Origin: Anthostomella pinea
Lineage: Eukaryota; Ascomycota; Sordariomycetes; Xylariales; Xylariaceae
NCBI GenBank assembly: GCA_963556695.1
Contig: CAUWAG010000018.1
Location: 1,426,001-1,490,000 of the forward strand
Direction: 5' to 3'
Length of the DNA stretch: 64,000 nt
Below, one piece after another: positions 23,075-32,978 of this stretch. Positions within the stretch are counted from its first letter, which is position 1. The number at the start of each line of letters is the position of its first letter. Made by a program: the position numbers and the translations under genes. The notes under the pieces are model-generated. The model saw only the letters and a list, made by a program, of their open reading frames with translations, did not search any database and was not told the origin of the DNA.

Positions 23075-24498
23075 ATGTCGTGGAATACTGTCCTACTAGG
23101 GCTTATAGCGATCTACCTCACGTTGGTCCACGCTTTGAGGTACAGGCGCCGCGACAGCATCATTCATCGATTCAGTCCAGCAGGACGCCAATCCTTGAGC
23201 ACGCTGTCCCTCGCGGACGCACATTCGATCGTCCTGGACCTGGCTACGCTCGAGTTCCCCTGCACCTTCTCCGGATCCATATTCTTCGCACTGTTCAAGG
23301 TTTGTGATAAATCTCAAAAAGTCTGACCTGAAAGGTACGGTACACACACTGATACCGATACTGCGGTTACACCTACGGCATCCCCTCCTTCTCCAGCGTC
23401 CTCCTCTCAACAGGCCAGCTATCATCGAGCTCCACGGCCTCCAAGCACGCCGCAGACACGGGGTTCATGATTACCGAAACCGTGCTGAACGCGCCATCCT
23501 CTCCACGCGTCATCGACGGCGTGGCCCGCATGGACTACCTCTCTGGTCGGTATCGGAAAGCAGGCAAGATCACCGACGACGACATGCTCTACACGCTCGG
23601 CCTGTTTGCCCTGGAGCCGGTGCGTTGGAACGCCGTGTACGACTGGCGCGTCCTGACCGATGTCGAGGAGTGTGCTCACGGTGTTTTCTGGAGGGATATG
23701 GGCGAGGCTATGGAGATCTCGTATGAGCAGCTGCGGCCGTATATGGGCGTGAGTGAAGGTGAAGGGAGTGATGCTGGCGATGGTCTGGCTTGGATGGATG
23801 CTTTGCAGATGTGGTGCGATGGGTATGAGATCCGACACATGCTTCCGGCGGTTTCTAATAAGCGGGTGGCTAAGGCCACGCTTGATATTGCCGTGTTCAA
23901 TGTTACGACCCGGCTTCGGGGGGTCGCTGTCGGGCTTGTGAGTGCGTTGCTTGAGCCGAGACTTCGGCGGGCTATGACGTGAGTTCGCCCCTGTTCGCAT
24001 CTCGCATCCCAAGTCCGTCATATCGCCGTCCCCTACAAGGGCAAGGGAGACACTGTGTTCTTCTCCTCTTACACAGCTAAACTGACAATCCCCCAGGTTC
24101 GAAGACCCCCCTATCATATACGCCCAACTGCTCACCGCGGTCCTCAACCTCCGGAAGTGGTTGTACACTACCTCTGTCTTCCCAGACCGATGTGGCTCCG
24201 TACAAAGTGGTTCACCGACGAAAAAGACGTCGCCACCGGCAGGTACCATGCTCTGAGATACATCTCTCACCCCTGGTACATGAAGCCCAGCGCTGCTAGC
24301 CGATGGGGCCTAGGTGCCCTCCTCACCCGTCTCTATGGAGGCGTGTTGCCCGGAGATGAGGGCGCGAAGTACCACCCGGAGGGCTATTTGATCGGGGCGC
24401 TTGGGCCGGCTGGCTTGGTGGGGAAGGGGGAGAGGGAGATGGGGGATACTAGGGTGGCGCTGGGGAGACGTACGGGTTGCCCTATGGGTGTGTGTTGA
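23075..24498 (+). pseudogene. mpaB-like ER-bound oxygenase (DUF2236), probably broken
   Basis: Exons 23075-23299, 23371-23978 and 24097-24498. The first is an N-terminal membrane helix (SWNTVLLGLIAIYLTLVHAL) followed by the FSGSIFFALFK motif. Exon 2 carries TYGIPSFSSVLLSTGQLSS, the DTGFMITE motif, RMDYLSGRY, DDMLYTLGLFALEPVRW and WCDGYEIRHMLPA. This is the family of MpaB, which cleaves the farnesyl chain in mycophenolate synthesis, and of bacterial latex oxygenases. Two defects are visible. Intron 1 (donor GTTTGT at 23300) has no AG that restores the frame; the required junction ends in AC at 23369-23370. In exon 3 the frame changes by -1 near 24166: LRKWLY is in one frame and HYLCLPRPMWLR onward to GRYHALRYISHPWYMKP in another. 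Summed exon length is not a multiple of three. No pathway partners lie nearby. Confidence 0.8.
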
Positions 24499-24700
24499 TC
24501 GCTGGCTTCTATCATGTAACTGTACAGAGACGTGCTAGAGAGCGAGAGCAATTCTCAGTTACATCCAAGATTGAAACAAGGGACCAATGGCCAACCTCAC
24601 GATCCTAGGGAGCTTTGCAACCCAAAGACGGTCGACCTTAGCGCGTAAATCACATCGTTGACACTCTACTATGTAAGATGCAGCAGAGTCATCGGCCAAC

Positions 24701-25860
24701 TCAATCGACCATCACATTCCCAGGAATACTGTCCAACCCTAAGTTATGGTCAGCTTGAACAAATCACAAGACAAGGAGAAGGGCAGCACTTACACCCATC
24801 GACATCCTCTACCGCCGTCTGCGCCATGGTGCACTTCATGGCCTCCTCCGAGGTCTGGGTCTTGAGCTCCCTGCAGACGGCATTGTTACAGCGAGCGTCG
24901 AGAGCGCGCTGAAGCGCGTCGCCCTTCCAGCCAAAGATGTAGTCGCCGTGCTGAGAGTAACCATTTCTGTAGAGGCCTCTTAGCCCATCCTCAGCCGCGA
25001 CAGTGATAAAAGGAACCATCTCACTTACCTATCGCCCGTACTCCAAACAAACGGCTGCGAGCCGTCTTCCGGCCACATCGCCGAATCACTGAAACCGTGA
25101 GTATCCCACATGACCTCGTACATCAGCTGCGGCAGCTTCACAGGATGGCTCCCGGACACGCGCCGCCCGACTCGAAAGTCCCATTGCCGCTCGGGTAGTC
25201 GACATGGCTCTTATGGTCAGGACTGTCCGAGTTCGTCCCGTCCCAACAGGTGGGAAACGTGATAGTAGTCCTAATACCGCCCTCGCAGGGCTGCGCCGGC
25301 AAACTCTGCGAGTCCGACCTCGTGCACGGCGCGCCCGCATTAGACCCGCCCTCGTAGTCCGCAGCCGTGTAGCACCGATGACACAACTGCCGCTGCTGTC
25401 CCTCGGCCTCCCTCAGCGCCGCATCGCCGACCAACATGCGGAACCCCGGCTGGAACGCCGTCACATTCGTCACCCCATCGTACGGCGGGATATAGTACAC
25501 AGTAACCCCCCCAACGCCCCGAAGCCCGACGTTCGGGAACTGCGGCACGCGATGGAAGGTGCCGTTGCGGGCGCGGAAGTACAGCACCGCGGTCCAGTAG
25601 TTGGAGAAGTCTTCCGCAAAAGTGCAGCTGGTGCAGGTCGAGTCGCGCACGGGGTCGTGCTGCCCCGAGGAGGCGTCCATGGACGCGTTGAAGGAGTTGC
25701 CGCCGACGATCTGGTGGACGTGCGGCGAGAAGACGACGCCCGGGTTGACTAGCGGGTCGAGACGCTCGATTATTAGTTGCGAGCAGCCGAAGCGGATCAT
25801 TTGCTGCGCGGCTGCTGCTGAGGCGAGCAGCGCGGTGGCTACTGCGGTCGGCCAATGCAT
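24701..25860 (-). pseudogene. Secreted DUF1996 protein with a frameshift
   Basis: Three exons on the minus strand: 25860-25029, 24966-24794 and 24738-24701, with GTAAGT donors. The N-terminus is a signal peptide (MHWPTAVATALLASAAAAQQ). The DUF1996 domain follows: MIRFGCSQLIIERLDPLVNP, HVHQIVGGNSFNASM, then FPTCWDG, MWPEDGSQPFVWSTGD and [21 protein letters not shown]. Such proteins are secreted and often bear a WSC domain, absent here; their biochemical role is unknown. Between GGACPG and HPVKLPQLMYEVMWDTHGFS the frame slips by one base within GGG at about 25148-25153, and the unshifted frame ends at once. Summed exon length is two more than a multiple of three, consistent with one missing base. 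The gene is probably damaged, or one G is missing from the assembly. Confidence 0.85.
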
Positions 25861-26660
25861 CGTGGGCGGGTTTTGGAGGTCGGTTTGCTGGAAACGGAGG
25901 TTGTGATCGAGCAGGGTCGGGTGGAAAGGGGTTCACTGGTTGCGGTATGACTGGCTCGGAAATACTATATACACAACGCCTCCTCCTCCCTTAACGATGC
26001 CGGCTATGGCTTCTTGGATCGCCTTGTAATAGCAAGAACTTCCTACCATGCGATATTGATATGCGTCACACATACCTTCAGTCCGTCTACTAATATGTGT
26101 GTAGCCGGTAAAGGTGCCTGCCAAGCAATATGATTAGCCTGGCGAAACACGGCAGATATGTTCTGGAGAATATGTAGCAATGATCGATGCCATTTAGGCG
26201 GGATGCCGGTGGTAACCTCAGAGGTTGGCAGGGCAGGTTCTATCACTCACGATAACTTGGGGGCGAGGACTGGCTCGGGGCGTTGAGCAGAAAGGAACGT
26301 GGGAAAACCCGACGAGTGATGTAGGAAAATGGTCCTGACATGCGCCCTCGTAGTCTGAACGTTTCCAAGTCGGCTGTCGCTCGTAGGGGTTTGGGATGTG
26401 TCGCTCATGGGGTTCTCTCCTTTTCTCCACCCAGCACTTCCATCCGGCAGAATTGGACTCATTACCGGTCAACGGCTATACTCACAATGCAACATCCTAT
26501 GGCTCTCGCACTCCAAGTTGACCGGTCTGATCATGGACCGATTAGGACGCCGCCCCGGCAGTTGGTCGGGAGCCTCTTTTCACCCATTTAATGGTAAGGT
26601 GGCAAGTTCAAACTTAGCTCGCCTCCTCCGACAACCTGAGCAACTTCGGCATTCGTAACG
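25861..26660. other. Intergenic
   Basis: Eight hundred bases between two genes with outward-facing starts (DUF1996 protein and secreted cysteine-containing protein), so promoters for both should lie here. No other feature seen. Confidence 0.5.
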
Positions 26661-27759
26661 ATGAGGAACGGCCTATCTGCAACGCTCACGGCGGCATCGC
26701 TCTCCTCGCGAGCATATACCGCCCGGCTGTGTGGCAACACCACGGCTCCATCCTCGACGTACCAGTGGCGCGTCGGCGACGCGAGGTACGATGGCGCAGA
26801 CCCCAGCAAGACCGACGGCTTAGCCACGGTGGCACTCAGCGTAGTACCAGAAGACACCAGCAGCAATGCTGCCTTCTTCGAGTGCGTTGCGGAGTGGCCG
26901 GAAGCCTGGGCAGGCTGGTACGAGGACAGCAACATCATCTGGAGCGACTGCATCTGGGCTGGGAACGGACCGACGTATGACACGGCTATAGCGTTTGCAG
27001 TCGATTGGAACAATCGCACACTATTCGTGTCTCATACGTTTGGTTGCTCGGATAGATCGGGGTAAGTACTACCGGACTGTGTGGAAATGCTAGGAGACGC
27101 ATCTGTGTGAAGGCAAGTACGGTGACTGATTCTCGTGGCCTAGATCTGATGCCCTGGCCATAGGAGCAGCGCATCTCGACATGGACTGCGCCGACGTGGA
27201 TGGCAGTAGCAACTGCATCCTGCCCACGAGTCTGAACGTCACCACCCAAGCCGCCCCAGCACGCCTTCAGACGAACCCGACCTGTACCGACAACTCGGCG
27301 AGGTACCAGTCGTGGCAGCTTGAGAACTGGACACGCCAGTACGAGATGGTCCCTGGATCATCGGCTATCACGCCCCAATCAGATACCGGCACCTCGTTCA
27401 CGCTCAGGAACATGGTCAACAGCGACATGTTCAACTGCTCTCCATCCGGAGACCAGAACGACACGTTTGTTGGCACTTGCACCCCAGCGACGGGAGGAAG
27501 CCCGACGACGACGGCGACGTTCCGGTTTGAGCCGCTGCGGGGTATGCTCTCGATCACGCAGCAGTGGAGTTGCAGTGACTCGTAGGTACTACCTTGCTTC
27601 TATGGAGAGATGTCTCATGAGGGGTGGACTTGCTGACGCCGTGCCAGACCTTCGTTTGATGCCGTGGGTGTCAGCTACGTGCAAGCGACGTGTGCTCGCG
27701 AGGGCAACATGCTTAATTTCACCTCGGATCCGCTCTGGATTGGGACGAAGACGGTCTGA
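26661..27759 (+). CDS. Cysteine-containing, probably secreted hypothetical protein
   Basis: Three exons (26661-27061, 27144-27581, 27648-27759) with GTAAGT/GTAGGT donors give 316 residues in a clean frame. The protein has at least ten Cys and many N-glycosylation sequons (NTT, NRT, NVT, NWT, NDT, NFT), typical of an extracellular protein. Two halves resemble each other in layout: each has a WxxxN/WxxE-type start, a Thr/Ser-rich middle and a hydrophobic stretch ending in a Cys (FGCSDRS; QWSCSDS). I do not recognise the family. The N-terminus (MRNGLSATLTAASLSSRAYT) is a poor signal peptide, so the true start may lie in an unseen upstream exon. Confidence 0.65.
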
Positions 27760-28395
27760 GCCAGTGTTACTCGGGTGTGGATTGAGTATACGCCTGAAAA
27801 GGGTTTAAGATGAAGGACGGGGAGATATCTGATTAGGGGTCTTAATTTGATTTGGCTGACATGGTCTTGAGCATACCTACTGCTCGTCTCAAAGCCGCGA
27901 AGGCGACTTGATCTGTGAGATAACGAAAGAGGTTGGAGCATGATCCGTATGACTTCCTGCTTCAACTTCATGACTGGCATGAAGCCTGTCGATTTTGTGT
28001 AGAATGGAAGCACAGTGTCTCCCCTCTGGCGCTTGATTTTTAGATGACGCCGTCGGGCGTCGCCCCTGTCGCTGGGCATTAAAAGCGAATAAAGCGTAGC
28101 ATCCAATGACGAGAGGGGATATGGACATAGAGAATAGTGCGGCCGAGACTCGAGGGAATATGCCTCACGATGCACCATATTCTGACAGATTGTTGAGCGT
28201 CGACCCATGGAAATCGACAGACAATCGTACGGTGAATGGTGACCCGCACGGTATGAATGTGGATAGAATACACGGTGCTGAGTAAGCGGGAAACCGGACC
28301 TGTCTCCTTCCTGGCAGAATCTGTGCGGCTCATCTCATGATCTCAAGCTTCGACAGCACGCCAATTCCATTCATTTGATCATTATATCCTTCAAG
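27760..28395. other. Intergenic
   Basis: Spacer between the secreted protein gene and the TMEM14 gene. No coding signal. Confidence 0.5.
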
Positions 28396-28895
28396 ATGGC
28401 CGAACACCCCTCGTTCACACTCGCTGGCCTCTGTGAGTATCCTATGCGTTTCTTCTATCTGCGACAATAACATACCAATGCTCATTGTAACAGTGGCCGC
28501 GGGCGGAACCATGGGCTATGTCCGGACGAAGTCGACGCCGTCTCTGGTGGCCGGACTCGGACTCGGAGCTTCGTACGCCTTTGCCGGTGAGTCTCCCTCC
28601 CTCCAATAGCCCCCGAGACGCGCCTCCGGCTATCCGTCTTGGTTAGCAAGCGTACAATGGATTTGCATGTCTCTAACCCGTCGCGTGTTGCCCGCTAGGC
28701 TACCTGATCAAGGGCAACAAGGACTACGGCACCGAACTCGCGCTGGGCAACAGTGTCTTCCTGCTGGGATCTGCGGTGCCGCGCATCATCAAGACCGGTG
28801 GCAGGGCGCCGGTGCCGCTCGGTCTCGCGGCTGTCGGCGGGCTTGCGACGTATTATTACCAGAAGAAGGTCCGGGAGTTCAGATTCGGCGTCTAG
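28396..28895 (+). CDS. TMEM14-family membrane protein
   Basis: Three exons (28396-28432, 28494-28586, 28699-28895) encode 108 residues. The pattern is TMEM14: LAAGGTMGYVRTKSTPSLVA, GLGLGASYAFAGYLIKGN, then GTELALGNSVFLLGSAVPRI and a last helix ending YYYQKKVREFRFGV, with three or four short transmembrane helices rich in Gly. Family members sit in mitochondrial or ER membranes; human TMEM14C is needed for porphyrin import in erythroid cells, and the fungal role is unclear. All splice sites are canonical (GTGAGT donors). This is a conserved gene in the middle of a block of damaged accessory genes. Confidence 0.92.
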
Positions 28896-29253
28896 ATATG
28901 TATTCAAACATGTAATTCTAGCTTTTTCGGAACTCGCCATTGTTGACACACCGCCTGTTGCACCCTCGAACCCTGTACGTTCACTGAGCTAACACCAGCT
29001 GCACGTTCGGCTATTCACTCTTCCTCGCATACCGGCGTCTTGGGTCATATGCCAAACTCCACCTCCACACTTTACTCCGCACTCCCCACGGGGTCGCGAG
29101 TCAGGCGGATATTCTCATACCCTCCCCCAGCCTGTTTCTACGTCAGATCCATTCCACTGGGTAGGTATATGAGAGTAGGTAGGTATGAGGTGGTATCGTC
29201 TTTCTTGATGCTACATCAACTTCGGAGCCCTACTGAGAGCGATACTTGCAGCC
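28896..29253. promoter_or_regulatory. Intergenic, promoter of cyclase gene
   Basis: Between TMEM14 and the cyclase-like gene. It contains a short GTAGGTA direct duplication near 29160-29185 (GGTAGGTATATGAGAGTAGG). No other signal. Confidence 0.35.
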
Positions 29254-30544
29254 ATGCGTTCCTTTACCTCCGTCCTCCTTTTGGCAATTGCCATCACATC
29301 AGTGCTCGGCCATCCGGCTGACTTGCAAGCTGAGCGAGATCGATTATCATCCGTCTCCTCACAGCACGTTGAGCGAGAAAGGCTTGTACAGAGATCAACA
29401 AGCCGCAAATACAGCCCAGCCGATTCTAATCCCTACGCCGACTGGCCTTCCTACTCCCAGCTCCCACTCGACTCGTCCTACCCAACCAAAGCAGGATGGG
29501 GGGTCTGGGGTGCCGACGACGTAGACGGAGCTTTGAACCACATCACCAACGCCACAATCCTCTCCGCCCGCTCCGAGATACAGCTAGGAGAGACCTTCAA
29601 CCTCAACTTACCGCTCGAGGAGCCTAGCATCCCGATCAATCCCTCCCGCAAACCACTGCAACATCTCTTCCAGCCCGAGTCAGGGTACACGGATGATGTC
29701 GTGGTAATGAACACGCAAATCTCCACGCAATACGACAGCCTCCGGCACTTCCCGTATTCGACCAACACCAGCATTGATACATACCGATGGTATAACGACC
29801 TGATCCCCTCATACGAGGATGTGATAGGCCCAGCTCCAACGACCGTGTTAGGAATCCAGCAAGCAGCGGACAAAGCCATCGTCGCCCGCGGCGTTCTCCT
29901 CGACTTTGAAGGCTGGGCAGCGACTCAAAACTTGACGCATGATATGCTCCATACCAACTACAGCATCACCTCCTCTCAACTCGACTCAGTCGCTGCGTGG
30001 GAGGGTATGCCTTCTGACTGGGCCAAACCAGGCGATATTCTGTTCATCCGGACCGGCTGGCTGGCGCAGTTCTTGGCCCTGGACGCTTACGACCAGAATA
30101 TTCTGCCGTATAGCAAAGAGGCACCGAGCGGTGGGATGTTGGCGAGCGCTGAAACGTTGGAGTGGATGTGGGAGAAGAAGATTGCCATGGTTGCTGCTGA
30201 TAATCCGGCTTTTGAGAGTACGCCGTTCTCGCAGACTATTGATGGGGTGCCGAGGAGTTTGCATCAGGTGTTCATTGGTGGTACGTGTCCTACTCCTCCC
30301 TTCCAGTCCTCGTTCTATGACGACTTCCTGAACTGCGGCGTTGCAGTGCTAGTCTGGTAGTGTCTGTTGATAGATGCTGACAATTACCACAGGCTGGGGA
30401 ATGTCCATACTCGAGTTCATCGATATGGAAAAGTTGGCCCCTGCTTTGCACAGTTTGGGGCGATCGAGCTTCTTCGTGACGGTGTGTCCGATGAATATCG
30501 TGAGCGGGATCGCGAGCCCGCCCAATGCTATTGCTATCATATGA
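29254..30544 (+). CDS. Secreted cyclase/kynurenine-formamidase-like hydrolase
   Basis: Two exons (29254-30280, 30393-30544; donor GTACGT, acceptor CACAG) encode 392 residues. The N-terminus MRSFTSVLLLAIAITSVLG is a signal peptide. The body matches the metal-dependent Cyclase family (PF04199): WGADDVDGALNHIT, a core motif STQYDSLRHFPY, GVLLDFEGW, GDILFIRTGW, ETLEWMWEKKIAMVAADNPA and LHQVFIGGWGMSILEFIDME. Classical members use HxxTHxDxxxH; here the first His positions are replaced (NTQISTQYDSLRH), as in many fungal homologues, so metal binding may differ. Substrate unknown. The frame is intact, in contrast to several neighbours. Confidence 0.85.
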
Positions 30545-30961
30545 GGACGACATTCGTACCCACGCAGCTCCCAGGATACATGCTTTGTAGATACCACATC
30601 CAAACGATGGAGCTTACGATTGATTCCAGACTCGCATATTGTGACTACTTATTCCGCACTGTCGGGATTGTATGTGGGCTGCATCGGCCGATAACGCATA
30701 CAGCCGGTTGAAGTGTAGGGTCTCGTTTTTAGAACCTCCCGAGGCGTTTCAGAACGCCTAACTGTTCTGGTGGCACTTTTTAAATTTTCAGCTTAGAAGG
30801 GATTGATGCTAGCGGTGGCCATGCCATGAGTCTTCCAAGGTTTCTAGCGGCACAGCAAAATTACCAGGGGCCGCAGCCTCATCTGGTCCAATTCAATCTG
30901 ATGTCAGCAAATACTACCAAGCTGAATGCAACAATCTACGGCGCGGTTCACTCGCCGCTAG

Positions 30962-31124
30962 CTGCTGACATTTGGCGAGACGCCGAATCAGCGCAAGGCA
31001 TCGTCGGGCCCACCTCTTCAGCTCATCTCAAGCATGAAGGACTCAGCCTCTCAGGTTATGCACGCGTTGCTGGCTGGTGACATTGGCGAGGCGGCGAATC
31101 AGTGCAAGGTGTCGTCGGGCCCAA
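30962..31124 (+). repeat. 48-bp imperfect direct repeat
   Basis: A segment reading TGACATTTGGCGAGACGCCG, then AATCAGCGCAAGGCATCGTC and GGGCCCA (about 30965-31011) recurs with a few substitutions at about 31078-31124, 113 bp downstream. It lies in the spacer upstream of the S33 peptidase gene. Remainder of 30545-31257: no gene seen. Confidence 0.75.
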
Positions 31125-31257
31125 GGAGTATCTGCTTGTTTGTTTAGACCAATTGGTTCGCTCACTCGTACGGAATGGAGGCTACCATCCCTCATCACGA
31201 TACTGAACTCTTGTCTGCTCCGTTTATCTTCCTAAAAACACCCGAATCGCATCACCC

Positions 31258-32785
31258 ATGGCACCGACCCCCTTTACTGCGGCGCTGCTTGCTGCTGCAA
31301 CGCTGGGCGCAACCGCTCCCCTTTTCCAACCCACCCACTCACCATGTTCACAAAAGGGCGAGCTACAGCTCCACGGCAACTGTGACCTGGAGTGCTTGCC
31401 CTGGAGACTACGGCCTGCCCACCAACCTGACATGTGCGACTTATACAGTCCCACTAGACTGGGACGACCCCCACGGCCATGAGACAATAGAGCTAGGTCT
31501 TGTGCGCCTCGAAGCCGCCGACAAGGCCAACCGCATCGGGAACCTCTTCATAAACCCCGGGGGTCCAGGTGGCCAGGTGTCCGGAGTAGTCGCCACAATC
31601 GTGCAGCAGCCCGGAATCGTGGACTCCGAGATACTGAACAGATTCGACATCATCGGTCTGGACCCCCGTGGAGTGGGCCTCAGCACGCCCGTCCAGTGCG
31701 ACATCGACGCATCCAACAAGCGTGTCTCCCGCATGCCGAAGACCCAGGCGCAGTTTGATGAGTTGGTCCAGTACAACAAGGCCGTCGGGAAGAGCTGCCG
31801 GGAGAAGACCGAACGCCTGATCGACTTTGTCGACACGATCAGTGCGGCCAAGGACCACGAAGCTGTGCGGATAGCCATGGGCGGCGAGAAGGCCAACTTC
31901 CTCGGCCTGTCGTACGGCAGTCAGCTCTTCAGCCAGTATGCCGAGTTATACCCTGATAGCTTCCGGGCTATGCTGTTGGACGGCATGGTGCAGCACTCTC
32001 AAGACGAGGCATCCAATGCACTGATCGAATCAACCATATACGAGGCAACGCTGAAGCAGTTCTTCGCTTGGAGCAATTCAAGTGCCGACTCGCCCGTGCA
32101 AGGGCAAGCTCTTGATCTGGAAGCGGTATTCAAGAGCGTCCTGGCCCAGGCAGACGAAGCGCCCATCCCAGCACCAGGATGCGACGACGTCCAATGCCGG
32201 TCGGACGTCACGGCAGAAGAGATTCTCTTCACCCTTCAAGGAACGCTCACCATGACTTCCGGCTGGCCGGGCGTTCTCGAAGCCCTGCTGGAGGCGCAGG
32301 GCGGAAACGCGACGTTCATCTCCCAGGCGCAGCCGCTCATAGTGGGCGACGCGTACACGGACTCGCTGCTCTTTGGCGGCCGCGCAATACCGTGTCAGGA
32401 TTTCTCGCACGCCGCCACGACGCTGGCCGAGGTCGTGGCGAAGCAGACGCAGGGCACGGCTTTCACGCCCCTGACCCGCGGCGCGTCGCAGACCTACGGC
32501 ATCCAGACGTCGTGCATCGGGTGGCCGGCGCCGGTGAACAACCCCGTGAAGAAGAACACATATACCGGCGAGACGCCCATCCTGATGGTCAACGCGGTCT
32601 ACGACCCCGAGACGAGCTGAGTGTGGGCGCTGGGGCTCCACGGGGAGATGAGGAACTCGGTGCTGTTGACGCGCGATGGCGCTGGGCATACGAGCTACCT
32701 GCTTGGCGGGGCGACGACGAAGCTGGAGAACGCGAATTTGCTTGACCTGACGCTGCCGGAGGCGGGTACGGTTGTGGACTCGTGA
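31258..32785 (+). pseudogene. Secreted S33 (TAP-like) serine peptidase, inactivated
   Basis: The sequence matches fungal alpha/beta-hydrolases of the tripeptidyl-aminopeptidase type: CATYTVPLDWDDPHG, LFINPGGPGGQ (oxyanion loop), FDIIGLDPRGVG, nucleophile elbow GLSYGSQL, acid NAVYDPETS and catalytic His in DGAGHTSYLL. The start at 31258 gives a fine signal peptide (MAPTPFTAALLAAATLGATA), but this frame leads into the mature protein only if one C is removed from the CCCC run at 31318-31321. A TGA at 32618-32620 then interrupts the gene between the catalytic Asp and His, where homologues continue with VWALGL; the reading frame resumes directly after it to 32785. Either lesion alone would abolish activity. 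Total length is one more than a multiple of three, as the extra C predicts. Confidence 0.85.
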
Positions 32786-32978
32786 ATGGGTATTGGGGAG
32801 CATGGTACTATTGGATATCAATGTGAATTTTAGAGATAGAGTGAGCTTACACTAATCAACTCACCTAATCACCAGATCCTTGGGATATCTAGTGGCCGTC
32901 ATACAGCTCGAGTTGCAGTCACGTGTCTCGAGCTGAAGGCCAAAAGCGAAGACAGAAGAAATGATACCGATACGACAT

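Noticed and set aside
25204..25752. Plus-strand frame over the DUF1996 gene
   Set aside because: Antisense frame in GC-rich coding sequence; the minus strand has signal peptide and family motifs.
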